38,879 nucleotides of DNA from Paludibacteraceae bacterium (GTDB lineage Bacteria; Bacteroidota; Bacteroidia; Bacteroidales; Paludibacteraceae), in assembly GCA_017527495.1 (NCBI GenBank), contig JAFXPY010000003.1, positions 1 to 38,879 on the forward strand, written 5' to 3'. The translations under genes were made by a program, and so were the position numbers. Shown here piece by piece: positions 26,489 to 34,592 of the stretch; positions within the stretch are counted from its first letter, which is position 1; each line of letters begins with the position of its first letter. The notes beneath the pieces are model-generated. The model saw only the letters and a list, made by a program, of their open reading frames with translations, had not been told where the DNA came from and ran no database searches.

Positions 26489-28285
26489 ATGAAACGATTG
26501 TCTTTCTTTATAGCCGTTCTATTGTCGCCTATCGCGCTGATTGCACAGACCCTTGCTTTCCCGGGAGCAGAGGGCTTCGGAAAATATGCCTCAGGGGGAC
26601 GAGGTGGAAAAGTGGTTACTGTAACTTCACTCGCTGACTATACAAAAGAGCAGACACCTATTGAAGGTACTCTGCGTTGGGCACTTGAACAATATGTCTC
26701 AAAACAAACTATTGATGGTAAGGAAGTTACAATATATGAACCGCTGACCATAGTCTTTAATGTGGCTGGCAATATCGAACTGCTTGAAGACCTCAAAGTT
26801 AAACGCGACAACCTCACTATTGCAGGACAGACAGCGCCTGGGCAAGGTGTATGCATTACAGGTCGATCAATGACTTTCAATGGCGCAACAGGAGGAGAGA
26901 TGTGGTATCACGGACCAAGACGCAAAAATGTCATAATTCGTTATATGCGTTTTCGTCCGACAACACCGACGGAAGACAATAAATATATTGTGTATGGTAC
27001 TGACATCGAAAACTACGAAAATGTCATTCTCGACCACTGCACCATGACGTGGGCCAATGAGGAATGTCTTGCCATCTATGACACTAAAAACACCACGGTG
27101 CAATACTGCATCGTTGCTGAAGGATTATATAAGGCCAATCACCCCAAAGGCACACGCTCGTATTGCGGTGTGTGGGGCGGACAGTTTGCTTCGTATCACC
27201 ACAATCTTATAGCGCATAACGATTCTCGCAATGTACGTTTCAATGGTGCGCGTGCACATGACACTATTGCCGTGATTGATTATTACAACAATACAATCTA
27301 CAACTGGGGAACCAACAACTCTGCTTACGGACTGGAAATAGAAATCAAAACACCGCAAACACGAAACGAACTCAACATGGTGAACAACTATTATAAACAC
27401 GGACCTGCAACAGGATATAATGGTCAGAATGCATCGCAAAGCAATAAAATCAATCGTCTTGTGCGTATTGACCAAAATCAAGCAACGATAGACGAAGGTT
27501 ACACATCGCACCACTATATTGAAGGCAATTTCATAACCAACTATCCCGAAATATCTGCCGACAACTGGTACTGCGGAGTGCAGTTTAATGTCTCTACTTA
27601 CAACAACGATTCAGCCCTCGCAAAACAATATTTCCAAGCCAAAGAACCTTCCCTTGAAGTGCAATCGCTCAATTCTGAAATCGAATCAGCGCAAAATGCC
27701 TATCTTGCCGTTTTAGAACAAGCCGGAGCATGCGCTCCTTACCGCGATTGGCAAGACAGCAGAATTATTCGAGAGACACAGCAGGGTACAGCCATGGGGA
27801 AAGGCTCAAAAGGAAAAGACGGAATAATTGACAACCCTATTATTGTCGGCGGATGGCCTACACTTGAAGGCACACCATACACGGATACCGACCACGACGG
27901 AATACCTGACAGCGCAGAAGTGGAACTCGGACTTAATCCTAACGACTCTACAGACGGAAGCCGTATCGCTGATAATGGATATTCCAATTTGGAAAATTAC
28001 ATCAATAACATACCGCAAGACCTCACACTCAAAGACGCACCGACTATTGATGTACTTCAACAAGTGCAAGCAGACGAAACAATCAAAATACACAACAATA
28101 CAATCTACTCGCAAACACCTCTGCAACAAATCAATATCTACAACTATCAAGGACAACTTGTCAGCACACAAACATTCCAACAACCAACAACACAAACTCA
28201 ACTCAATACAACACTCAAAGGACTCTATTTAGTTGAAATTATGCTAATAAATCATAAAAAGATAGTACAAAATAACATTTTCTAA
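26489..28285 (+). CDS. Secreted pectate-lyase-like protein with T9SS C-terminal domain
   Basis: A 598-residue protein with signal peptide (1-19, ending ALIAQ). Residues about 22-430 form a right-handed beta-helix of the polysaccharide lyase family 1 type: FPGAEGFGKYASGGRGGKVV, GTLRWALEQY, DNLTIAGQTAPGQG, VIIRYMRFRP, ILDHCTMTWANEECLAIYD. A calcium-binding DTDHDGIPDSAEVELGLNP spacer (about residues 462-480) follows, and the last 70 residues (QINIYNYQGQLVSTQTF...LKGLYLVEI) resemble a type A T9SS sorting domain. It would act at the cell surface on pectin-like polymers, feeding the uxaBA pathway. It is 9 bases after porW, so cargo and secretion factor are in one operon. PL1 assignment is by motif only. 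Confidence 0.82.
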   Translation: MKRLSFFIAVLLSPIALIAQTLAFPGAEGFGKYASGGRGGKVVTVTSLADYTKEQTPIEGTLRWALEQYVSKQTIDGKEVTIYEPLTIVFNVAGNIELLEDLKVKRDNLTIAGQTAPGQGVCITGRSMTFNGATGGEMWYHGPRRKNVIIRYMRFRPTTPTEDNKYIVYGTDIENYENVILDHCTMTWANEECLAIYDTKNTTVQYCIVAEGLYKANHPKGTRSYCGVWGGQFASYHHNLIAHNDSRNVRFNGARAHDTIAVIDYYNNTIYNWGTNNSAYGLEIEIKTPQTRNELNMVNNYYKHGPATGYNGQNASQSNKINRLVRIDQNQATIDEGYTSHHYIEGNFITNYPEISADNWYCGVQFNVSTYNNDSALAKQYFQAKEPSLEVQSLNSEIESAQNAYLAVLEQAGACAPYRDWQDSRIIRETQQGTAMGKGSKGKDGIIDNPIIVGGWPTLEGTPYTDTDHDGIPDSAEVELGLNPNDSTDGSRIADNGYSNLENYINNIPQDLTLKDAPTIDVLQQVQADETIKIHNNTIYSQTPLQQINIYNYQGQLVSTQTFQQPTTQTQLNTTLKGLYLVEIMLINHKKIVQNNIF

Positions 28286-28294
28286 CCAAAAAAC

Positions 28295-28325
28295 TTGGTC
28301 ATTTAAGAAAAAAGTTGTACCTTTG
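28295..28325 (+). promoter_or_regulatory. Promoter of rpmH
   Basis: TTG at 28295-28297, a 20-base spacer and TACCTTTG at 28318-28325. The rpmH ATG is at 28380, leaving a leader of about 48 bases. Confidence 0.75.
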
Positions 28326-28379
28326 CAGCCCAAATTTAACAACTTATTAACAAGAATAACACATAAATTGTAAATAAAA

Positions 28380-28538
28380 ATGAAAAGAACATTCCAACCT
28401 TCACAACGCAAAAGACGCAACAAACATGGTTTCCGCGAGCGTATGTCAACAGCCAATGGTCGTCGCGTTCTTGCTGCAAGACGCGCTAAAGGTCGCAAAA
28501 AACTAACCGTTGCTGACGAAGGACGTCACAAATTTTAA
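28380..28538 (+). CDS. rpmH: 50S ribosomal protein L34
   Basis: A 52-residue basic ribosomal protein, part of the large subunit. It begins [20 protein letters not shown] and continues with the hallmark [20 protein letters not shown]. The C-terminal tail (VADEGRHKF) is a little longer than in E. coli. It has its own promoter at 28295-28325 and a terminator at 28578-28607. It is not next to dnaA or rnpA here; in Bacteroidota this separation is common. Confidence 0.97.
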   Translation: MKRTFQPSQRKRRNKHGFRERMSTANGRRVLAARRAKGRKKLTVADEGRHKF

Positions 28539-28577
28539 TAGGCAACAACACTATAATCACACTAAGTGAAACCCATA

Positions 28578-28607
28578 GGGAAAAGAGTCTCGACTCGTTT
28601 CCCTTTT
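28578..28607 (+). terminator. Intrinsic terminator after rpmH
   Basis: A hairpin GGGAAAAGAGT-CTCG-ACTCGTTTCCC at 28578-28603, with one A-G mismatch, is followed by TTTT. Confidence 0.8.
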
Positions 28608-28665
28608 AGTGTTTTAATTTGGTAATAACGAAAATCTACAATCAAGTAACTATCGCGATAATCGT

Positions 28666-29001
28666 ATGGAATCAACAAGACAACAAAAAGTAGCACGCTT
28701 ACAACAAAAAGACCTCGCCGATATTTTTTTGAGGTACGCTAAACAACAACATGGAGTTCTGATCAGCGTTACTGAAGTCAGAGTGTCGCCCGACCTTTCT
28801 GTGTCGAATGTATATCTCTCTATTTTTCCGCCTCAAAGAGCGCAAGAAATTATGGAAGACATACTCATTTCTGCACCTCAAATACGCGGCGAATTGGGTC
28901 AGAAAGAACGCTTCCAACTCCGCATCATTCCTGAACTGCACTTCCATCTCGACACCACGCTCGACCAAATGGAACATATCGACGAATTGCTCGGTAAATA
29001 A
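28666..29001 (+). CDS. rbfA: 30S ribosome-binding factor A
   Basis: A cold-adaptation and 16S maturation factor that binds the pre-30S subunit. The 111-residue protein is a single KH-like domain: MESTRQQKVARLQQKDLADI at the N-terminus, the conserved VTEVRVSPDLSVSNVYLSIF strand pair and the closing ELHFHLDTTLDQMEHIDELL helix. It is followed 3 bases later by the FtsX-like permease gene, a pairing typical of Bacteroidales. The ATG is preceded by a 10-bp palindrome, TATCGCGATA (28651-28660). Confidence 0.95.
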   Translation: MESTRQQKVARLQQKDLADIFLRYAKQQHGVLISVTEVRVSPDLSVSNVYLSIFPPQRAQEIMEDILISAPQIRGELGQKERFQLRIIPELHFHLDTTLDQMEHIDELLGK

Positions 29002-29004
29002 ACA

Positions 29005-30228
29005 ATGAGATATGAGTTACGCATAGCGTGGAGGTATCTGTTTGCTAAGAAAAACACAAATGCAATCAATATCATTACCGGCATTAGTGCTGCGGCTGTA
29101 AGTGTCGTAACAGCTGCTCTCGTGTGTGTGCTCTCCGTCATGAATGGTTTTGGCTCATTGGTGCAAGATATGTTTTCCAATTTCGACCCTGAGCTCAAAA
29201 TTACTCACCAATCTCAGTCGGTATTCAGAACGGATGAGGAAGTGTTCGACAAACTTCGCCGGTTGGACGAAATACAAATTTACTCCGAGACATTAGAACA
29301 AACCGGACTCGTTGAATTTGATGACAAACAAGTGCCGGCAATAATAAAAGGTGTTGACGAAAATTTTCAGCAACTGACCAATATAGATAGTATCTTGTTC
29401 AGCGGCAAGTATTGTCTTTTCGACGGAGCTTTCAACAATGCCGTGTTAGGTGTCGGGCTTGCTAATCAGCTCGGAATAGGCGTCGGATTTATTAAGCCAC
29501 TTCATGTATATACCCCTCGCAGGACTCAAAAAATCAATACCCTCCGACCCGATAAGGCATTTAATAAAGCAAGTGTATTTCTCTCAGCTATATTCACTGT
29601 CCAGCAAGTTAAGTATGACGAGACTTATATGCTTCTCTCGTTGCCGCTCGTTAGAGAACTATATGAATATGATGACAATCAGGCAACAGCAATAGAATTG
29701 AAACTCAACAGTACGCTTTCTAAAAGAGAAGTTGCAAAGACTAAAAAGAATATACAACAATTGTTGGGTGAAGATTATGTTGTTGCCGATCGTTACGAAC
29801 AGCAGCAAGACTTTTTCAAAATAATGCAGATTGAAAAACTTCTCACCACACTTCTTTTGTGTTTTATTCTTTTGATTGCTTCATTTAATATCATAAGTTC
29901 TTTGTCGATGCTGATAATCGACAAAACAGACGACATCAAAACATTAGAATCACTTGGAGCAAACAGTAAATCAATCCGTAATATTTTTGTGTATGAAGGG
30001 TGGTTGATTTCATCTCTCGGAGCACTCATCGGACTGTTTTTAGGTCTTGCTCTTTGTCTGATACAAGAGAATTTCGGACTTATCAAATTGGGTAATGGTG
30101 TGGAATATGTCATTTCTGCCTATCCTGTACAGGTTCAGGCGCTTGACGTGGTCATCGTTGCTGTTGCTGTGCTTGCTATAGGTTATATCACAGCGTGGAT
30201 ACCAACTCGAACAATAAAAAAAAGATGA
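29005..30228 (+). CDS. LolC/LolE-family ABC transporter permease
   Basis: A 407-residue inner-membrane protein with the FtsX-like layout: one membrane segment near the N-terminus (residues about 20-48), a periplasmic MacB-like domain (about 50-265), and three membrane segments in the C-terminal third (about 280-305, 328-352 and 375-397). The N-terminal RIAWRYLFAKKNTNAINIIT motif is typical for the lipoprotein-releasing permeases. It would form a complex with a LolD-type ATPase encoded elsewhere and release lipoproteins for transfer to the outer membrane. Its stop overlaps the next ATG (ATGA at 30225-30228). Confidence 0.87.
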   Translation: MRYELRIAWRYLFAKKNTNAINIITGISAAAVSVVTAALVCVLSVMNGFGSLVQDMFSNFDPELKITHQSQSVFRTDEEVFDKLRRLDEIQIYSETLEQTGLVEFDDKQVPAIIKGVDENFQQLTNIDSILFSGKYCLFDGAFNNAVLGVGLANQLGIGVGFIKPLHVYTPRRTQKINTLRPDKAFNKASVFLSAIFTVQQVKYDETYMLLSLPLVRELYEYDDNQATAIELKLNSTLSKREVAKTKKNIQQLLGEDYVVADRYEQQQDFFKIMQIEKLLTTLLLCFILLIASFNIISSLSMLIIDKTDDIKTLESLGANSKSIRNIFVYEGWLISSLGALIGLFLGLALCLIQENFGLIKLGNGVEYVISAYPVQVQALDVVIVAVAVLAIGYITAWIPTRTIKKR

Positions 30229-30779
30229 AAAAACATACTTTATACATACTCGTTCTGCTAATTATTTTTTCAGGCTGCAAGAAAACATCTTCTGTCAGCA
30301 ATACTGCCGTAGCAGACAACTCGCTTACTCATGGTTATGCCTTATTCTATGGCGACCACTACAACTATATTGACATCACTGAAAATGTAGTCGGGCTAAG
30401 TCTTTTCTCTAAGTTTTTAAGCACAGACAGTGCCGGTTATTATGTAGGCAATGGAACGCAACTTGTAGTAACCGATATTTTCACTTCTCCCTCTGACACT
30501 CTTTTGCCACAAGGTGGCTACACTGCAAATGACAACCATAGCCCGATGACTTTCCTCAAAAGTAAATCCTACGAAGGCAATCGGGTAGGGGCTTATATCG
30601 TGATTGTAGGCGCAACCGGCTATACAACAGAAACGCTGACTGATGGTGCTTTTGAGTTACAATACAAAAGAGACACCGTAATTATAACGTTTGATTTCAA
30701 ACGAGAAAACGGAACGTCATATCAACCTGTATATAAAGGCTTACTGCCAATGTACGATGCTCGACCCAACAAAAAATAA
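30225..30779 (+). CDS. Hypothetical lipoprotein
   Basis: A 184-residue protein starting at the ATG that overlaps the permease stop. The signal peptide ends in IIFSGC (Cys17). The body is beta-rich with motifs GYALFYGDHYNYIDITE and LQYKRDTVIITFDFKRENG and no cysteines after the lipobox; I do not recognise a characterised family. Its 3' end overlaps the xerD-like start by 23 bases. Position after a Lol permease fits an outer-membrane lipoprotein, but this is only positional evidence. Confidence 0.75.
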   Translation: MKKHTLYILVLLIIFSGCKKTSSVSNTAVADNSLTHGYALFYGDHYNYIDITENVVGLSLFSKFLSTDSAGYYVGNGTQLVVTDIFTSPSDTLLPQGGYTANDNHSPMTFLKSKSYEGNRVGAYIVIVGATGYTTETLTDGAFELQYKRDTVIITFDFKRENGTSYQPVYKGLLPMYDARPNKK

Positions 30780-31683
30780 CAAAGAACTCATACAGGATTT
30801 CAAAAAATTCTTGCAGAATGAGCGTGGAGTGTCGAAAAACACCATCTCTGCCTATTTGCAAGATGTGGAGAAACTTGCGCAATTCCTCGAAATTGAAAAT
30901 ATCAACCTTGCCCAAACTAATGCTGACGAGCTCAAAGAATTTATCAGCAAAACATTCAACAGCGACCTCTCGACACGAACGCAAGCGCGCACACTGTCAG
31001 GAATAAAAGCTTTCTACAAATACATCAACTATCTTGATTCTGATCGAGCCAACCCAACAGAACTAATCGAAAGCCCAAAACTCGAACAACATATCCCGTC
31101 TGTCCTGACAATTGAGGAAATCAACGCTATGATTGGCGCTATCGATTTGAGCAAACCAGAAGGACAACGCAATCGTGCTATAATCGAAATGATGTACGGC
31201 TCAGGACTTCGAGTGAGCGAACTTGTAGAACTTAAACTCAGCAATATATATTGGGAAGAAGGGTATATGCAAATTGAGGGCAAAGGCTCAAAACAAAGAC
31301 TTGTGCCAATATCTGACGAGGCTGAAAAACAATTCAAATTGTGGCAAATCGACCGTAATATAATCATATCTACTACTAATTCCAAATTCACCGATTATGC
31401 CTTTTTGAACCGTCGAGGTAAACCGCTGACAAGGAATATGATCTTTATAATAATTCAGCAGCTTGCACAATTGGCAGGCATACAAAAAACTGTCTCACCT
31501 CACACCTTGCGACACTCTTTTGCCACACACCTTTTGCAAAATGGTGCAGACATAAGAATCATACAGCAATTGCTCGGACACGAATCAATCACCACAACGG
31601 AAATCTACACACATATCGACATCTCCGACCTCCGTCAAGCCGTACTTACCTACCACCCTGCAAATAGAAATCATAACAATTAA
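30757..31683 (+). CDS. xerD: XerC/XerD-type site-specific tyrosine recombinase
   Basis: A 308-residue recombinase, the usual length for XerC/D. The N-terminal SAM-like domain (DFKKFLQNERGVSKNTISAY) binds DNA. The catalytic set is complete: Arg in GSGLRVSELVEL, Lys in GKGSKQRLVPI, H-x-x-R in HTLRHSFATHLL, the second His in LLGHESITTTE and the nucleophile Tyr in IYTHID. XerC and XerD resolve chromosome dimers at dif. The start chosen is the ATG at 30757, which overlaps the lipoprotein gene; a start at 30691 would add a stub lying wholly inside that gene. Whether it is XerC or XerD cannot be decided here; XerD is the closer match by eye. It looks like a housekeeping gene and not a phage integrase. 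Confidence 0.88.
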   Translation: MLDPTKNNKELIQDFKKFLQNERGVSKNTISAYLQDVEKLAQFLEIENINLAQTNADELKEFISKTFNSDLSTRTQARTLSGIKAFYKYINYLDSDRANPTELIESPKLEQHIPSVLTIEEINAMIGAIDLSKPEGQRNRAIIEMMYGSGLRVSELVELKLSNIYWEEGYMQIEGKGSKQRLVPISDEAEKQFKLWQIDRNIIISTTNSKFTDYAFLNRRGKPLTRNMIFIIIQQLAQLAGIQKTVSPHTLRHSFATHLLQNGADIRIIQQLLGHESITTTEIYTHIDISDLRQAVLTYHPANRNHNN

Positions 31684-31700
31684 TTTAATTATATATCATT

Positions 31701-33047
31701 ATGAAAACATTGTGCAAAACTTTTTTAGTGCTCACTATCAGCGCACTCATTTTTTCAGGTTGCGACAATAGAGGAAAACTCAAATATCGCACATCAACAG
31801 AAGAGTATTTTCAAGAACTTCCTTCGCTCTCTGCACGACAAGCAAAAAAAGCCGTTCTTGCAGGATTGAAAGAAAAAGAGTTTGAAGAAAAACAATACGA
31901 GAGTATAGCTGTCGGCTTCTATCAGTGCGACTCTCGTGCGGAAAGAGAAAAACTTTATAAGCTCAGTCTGAATGAAATCATAACATTTACTTGTCAGGAA
32001 ATTAAAGAGAGCGATAGTCATAGCACCTATTGGGTGGATGTACAACTGACCGACAAAGGGAAAAAACTCGTACTTAAAAAAGACAAAAAATCATTTCCGG
32101 AAGACAATCTTGATGAGTCGGTGGTTGATTCCCTGCTTTCTCCTGTAAGTCTGAAAAACATATATGGCGAACTGATCTACGATGAGAATGTTGATGAAGC
32201 AGTAAAAAAGGTTGTTGCCGATTTCTACAAAGCTTGTCGTGACGATGTTTCAAACGCTATCGAATCTTACGGCTCAAGTGATCTTGTCGCAGCAAATAAT
32301 CGTATCGAAGAATATAAATCTTATGGCGTCAGTGTTATCTATTCCGACCCGTTCAAAAGAAATTTGGAAATCAATGATTCTTTGCTTCAAACAAGTCGGC
32401 TTGTGAGATTCAACACCTATGAAGACGCTTATATTTATAGCATTGGTGAAGAAGATTTCTTGTTGGTTGTAAAGGACGCAGATGGAGTGAAAGTAATTGA
32501 TGATGTTTTGCTGAGCAACCCGACAACAAATCGTATAAATTCTAACAACACATTGCGTTGTACCGCCAATAAGATTACTCGCAATCTCATGGCAAGTGCC
32601 AAGGCGCAAAAAGAGTATCGTGAAAAGATGGCAAGTTATTATTCCCAACGCAAAAGCCAGTACACAAGTTCTTCTTACTCCAATAGAAGTGCCGTAAGTC
32701 AACCCGTGCAGACAGTGATAGCAGACGATGTCGTAGATTCGTTTACACCATCATCTGCCGGTTTGCAGCATACCATTCATGAAGGTGATACAGAATACGA
32801 GCTTGCTAAGCAGAGAGAAACGAAAGAAGTTGTAAAACTCTATGCCTACAAAAGAAAAATTGAAAATGTAGATCATATCTCTGTATCTAAAGGTGAAGAT
32901 AACCGCGCTGTTGCAACATGCCGTGTTGTCTTTAAAGTTGCTGATGTCAATGCTGTCGGCAGAATATTTGGCGAAGCGAAAGATGACGCAACAGAATCCC
33001 AAACTCTCAGCTTGACCTACTATGAAGATGGCTGGATACTTGATTGA
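31701..33047 (+). CDS. Large hypothetical lipoprotein
   Basis: A 448-residue protein whose signal peptide ends in IFSGC (Cys21). No family recognised. Residues about 45-115 look like a small alpha/beta unit (SARQAKKAVLAGLKEKEFEE...HSTYWVDVQLTDKGKKLVL), a Ser/Tyr-rich linker is at about 318-335, and the C-terminal 70 residues (KVADVNAVGRIFGEAKDDA...LTYYEDGWILD) again look beta-rich. It begins 17 bases after xerD and ends at a strong terminator. It marks the right end of the conserved chromosomal part; the RHS island begins about 110 bases later. Confidence 0.75.
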   Translation: MKTLCKTFLVLTISALIFSGCDNRGKLKYRTSTEEYFQELPSLSARQAKKAVLAGLKEKEFEEKQYESIAVGFYQCDSRAEREKLYKLSLNEIITFTCQEIKESDSHSTYWVDVQLTDKGKKLVLKKDKKSFPEDNLDESVVDSLLSPVSLKNIYGELIYDENVDEAVKKVVADFYKACRDDVSNAIESYGSSDLVAANNRIEEYKSYGVSVIYSDPFKRNLEINDSLLQTSRLVRFNTYEDAYIYSIGEEDFLLVVKDADGVKVIDDVLLSNPTTNRINSNNTLRCTANKITRNLMASAKAQKEYREKMASYYSQRKSQYTSSSYSNRSAVSQPVQTVIADDVVDSFTPSSAGLQHTIHEGDTEYELAKQRETKEVVKLYAYKRKIENVDHISVSKGEDNRAVATCRVVFKVADVNAVGRIFGEAKDDATESQTLSLTYYEDGWILD

Positions 33048-33060
33048 TAGAAGTGGAATA

Positions 33061-33101
33061 AAAAAAACTCGTAAGCCTTTCAAACTTACGAGTTTTTTTT
33101 T
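33061..33101. terminator. Bidirectional intrinsic terminator
   Basis: AAAAAAACTCGTAAG (33061-33075), a 9-base loop and CTTACGAGTTTTTTTT (33085-33100) form a strong hairpin with A and T runs on both sides. Confidence 0.92.
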
Positions 33102-33196
33102 GATTAGAAAGATTTATTATCTTTGCCCGTTTAGAGGACAGAAAATATTTGTTTAAGCCTCCTGACTTCGTCACTCAAAAAATAGTCAAAATATAA

Positions 33197-33226
33197 TTGC
33201 CTAATAAATAATTATTTGTAACTTTG
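33197..33226 (+). promoter_or_regulatory. Rightward promoter inside the inverted repeat
   Basis: TTG at 33197-33199, a 19-base spacer and TAACTTTG at 33219-33226 match the consensus well. The transcript would start near 33233 and run antisense to the immunity and toxin genes from 33269 on; no plus-strand gene follows. Confidence 0.6.
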
Positions 33227-33251
33227 CGCCACCTTATTTTGGGTGGCGCAA
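33224..33251. promoter_or_regulatory. Palindrome overlapping the promoter, operator-like
   Basis: TTGCGCCACC (33224-33233) and GGTGGCGCAA (33242-33251) form a perfect 10-bp palindrome with an 8-base centre. It spans the end of the -7 element and the likely start site, so it could be an operator. It is nested directly inside the 14-bp outer inverted repeat. Confidence 0.55.
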
Positions 33252-33268
33252 TGACGAAGTCAGGACTA

Positions 33269-33820
33269 TTACCATCTATATCCGTCTGCATTTATATACC
33301 ACATATTTGTCTCATCATCTAAAGATACGTATATGCCATTTTGCCATAATATATATGTGCCCCAATCAAATGCAGCTAAATCGTCTTTTAATAGCTGATT
33401 AATCGGATATTTATACATATAATTTAAAAGACTATCTAAACCATAATTATTATAAATATTGTCTATTGCATCTACTGAATTAATTTTATATTGTTCATTT
33501 TTTTGATAATAATCTTCTGATACTTCAATTATATCTCCGTTAAACACTTTATTCATAAAATGATAATAAAATGTTTGTTCATCTAGAATTTTTATATTAA
33601 GATTGTAATATACATCAACAAGGAGATATGAAATAAGGCAAGTGTCTTTCAAATCAGTAATGTGATAAAAAATCAAACAATCATTATTTTGAATATTATT
33701 TATTTTATCTTTATTCGCCATAGAACATATAGCAAAATAAAATACTATTATGCTAATCACCAGCAGAATAATTATAGTCACGCAGAGGATAACCTTCTTT
33801 TTCTCTAACAATATTTTCAT
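33269..33820 (-). CDS. Putative membrane-anchored immunity protein
   Basis: A 183-residue protein with one strong N-terminal membrane segment (residues about 9-33, VILCVTIIILLVISIIVFYF) and a hydrophilic remainder. Its start lies 68 bases inside the end of the upstream chimeric toxin ORF; the membrane segment argues that this is the real start. As the gene directly downstream of a metallopeptidase toxin domain, it is the best candidate for that toxin's immunity factor. It shares the pattern I-F-x-H-x-T-D-x-K and a following Tyr-rich helix with the protein at 36469-37044, so the two look like distant paralogues. AT-rich, unlike the conserved region to the left. Function inferred from position. 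Confidence 0.6.
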   Translation of the reverse strand: MKILLEKKKVILCVTIIILLVISIIVFYFAICSMANKDKINNIQNNDCLIFYHITDLKDTCLISYLLVDVYYNLNIKILDEQTFYYHFMNKVFNGDIIEVSEDYYQKNEQYKINSVDAIDNIYNNYGLDSLLNYMYKYPINQLLKDDLAAFDWGTYILWQNGIYVSLDDETNMWYINADGYRW

Positions 33821-34592
33821 AATAAATTGAATTTATTTCATTTAAATCTCGCTTGCCTTGTTCGGCCGCTTGTTCTTTTTTTGTCCCTTTTTCTCCGTTT
33901 GCAATAGCTCTATCATATTTCACTGTATCTCCATTTTTATCATTTTCTGCATGCCCCAATTCATGAGCAAGCGCAGCTTCTGGAGGCCTTATTTGTCCAT
34001 CTTTACGGATATTATCATCAGGATCGTATTTAATAGTATTTGTTAAATTATTGTCAATTCCATTTTTAGGATTGAAAGACTGGTATATTAAATTACTATC
34101 ACACGCATAGAAATTCTGTATCGCCAAACTCTCATCGTCTAAACACTCCCATTGCAGTTGATTGTATTTAATATTATTAAAGCAATCATTATTATAATGA
34201 TTATCCAATAAATTTCCAATTAACCATCTTTTAAAATCAATGCAAACTTTTGATTTTATTATATTTACAACACATATTTCTATGTTAATATTATCATTAA
34301 TAGGATTCCGCAATTCAAATTTAATGGCGTTCCTAAAAGAACTATCATTCGAAATATTATTATATAGAAATAATATAAAAGAGTTACCATAATTTGTGTC
34401 TGTGTCTGTCTCTAATCTACAAAATAAATATTCATTTCTTATTTCAGAAATTTCAACATTTGTATTATATGCTTTGGAATATAATTGTAACCATATTGAA
34501 TCTGATAGGTTTTCTGCTATATTACAATTCTGGGCAATACATAGAATAAATATATGTAGCGATATAAACAATATGCTATATTTCTTTTTCAT
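33753..34592 (-). CDS. Chimera: secreted immunity-like protein fused to RHS junction and HELGH metallopeptidase toxin domain
   Basis: The 279-residue reading frame has three parts. Residues 1-144 have a signal peptide (about 1-20) and look like an immunity protein; the ATG overlaps the stop of the upstream RHS toxin by 4 bases. Residues about 146-178 are RHS core junction sequence (LQWECLDDESLAIQNFYACD and on), also present in the other two RHS genes of the window. Residues 179-279 are a typical RHS C-terminal toxin, with GQIRPPEAALAHELGHAEND; HELGH at 210-214 is a zinc peptidase motif. The membrane protein at 33269 follows. The frame is intact. It looks like the result of recombination between repeated RHS segments. 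Whether the fused protein has either activity is unknown. Confidence 0.7.
   Translation of the reverse strand: MKKKYSILFISLHIFILCIAQNCNIAENLSDSIWLQLYSKAYNTNVEISEIRNEYLFCRLETDTDTNYGNSFILFLYNNISNDSSFRNAIKFELRNPINDNINIEICVVNIIKSKVCIDFKRWLIGNLLDNHYNNDCFNNIKYNQLQWECLDDESLAIQNFYACDSNLIYQSFNPKNGIDNNLTNTIKYDPDDNIRKDGQIRPPEAALAHELGHAENDKNGDTVKYDRAIANGEKGTKKEQAAEQGKRDLNEINSIYYENIVREKEGYPLRDYNYSAGD
34059..34110. repeat. 52-bp direct repeat, copy 1 (RHS junction)
   Basis: Matches 35420-35471 in 51 of 52 positions, in the same orientation, 1361 bases apart. It encodes the YACDSNLIYQSFNPKNG junction. It lies inside the chimeric reading frame and is the likely recombination site. Confidence 0.9.

Larger units (their letters stand above)
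33160..33265. repeat. 14-bp perfect inverted repeat enclosing a promoter
   Basis: TCCTGACTTCGTCA (33160-33173) and TGACGAAGTCAGGA (33252-33265) are exact reverse complements with 78 bases between them. The enclosed segment holds a promoter (33197-33226) and a 10-bp palindrome arm pair (33224-33251). CGAAGTCAGGA occurs again at 35667-35677, in the gap before the second RHS gene. Confidence 0.85.

Noticed and set aside
30757-31683. Tyrosine recombinase as integrase of a mobile element
   Set aside because: Length and motifs fit XerC/D, it is embedded between conserved chromosomal genes, and no att repeats are seen next to it.
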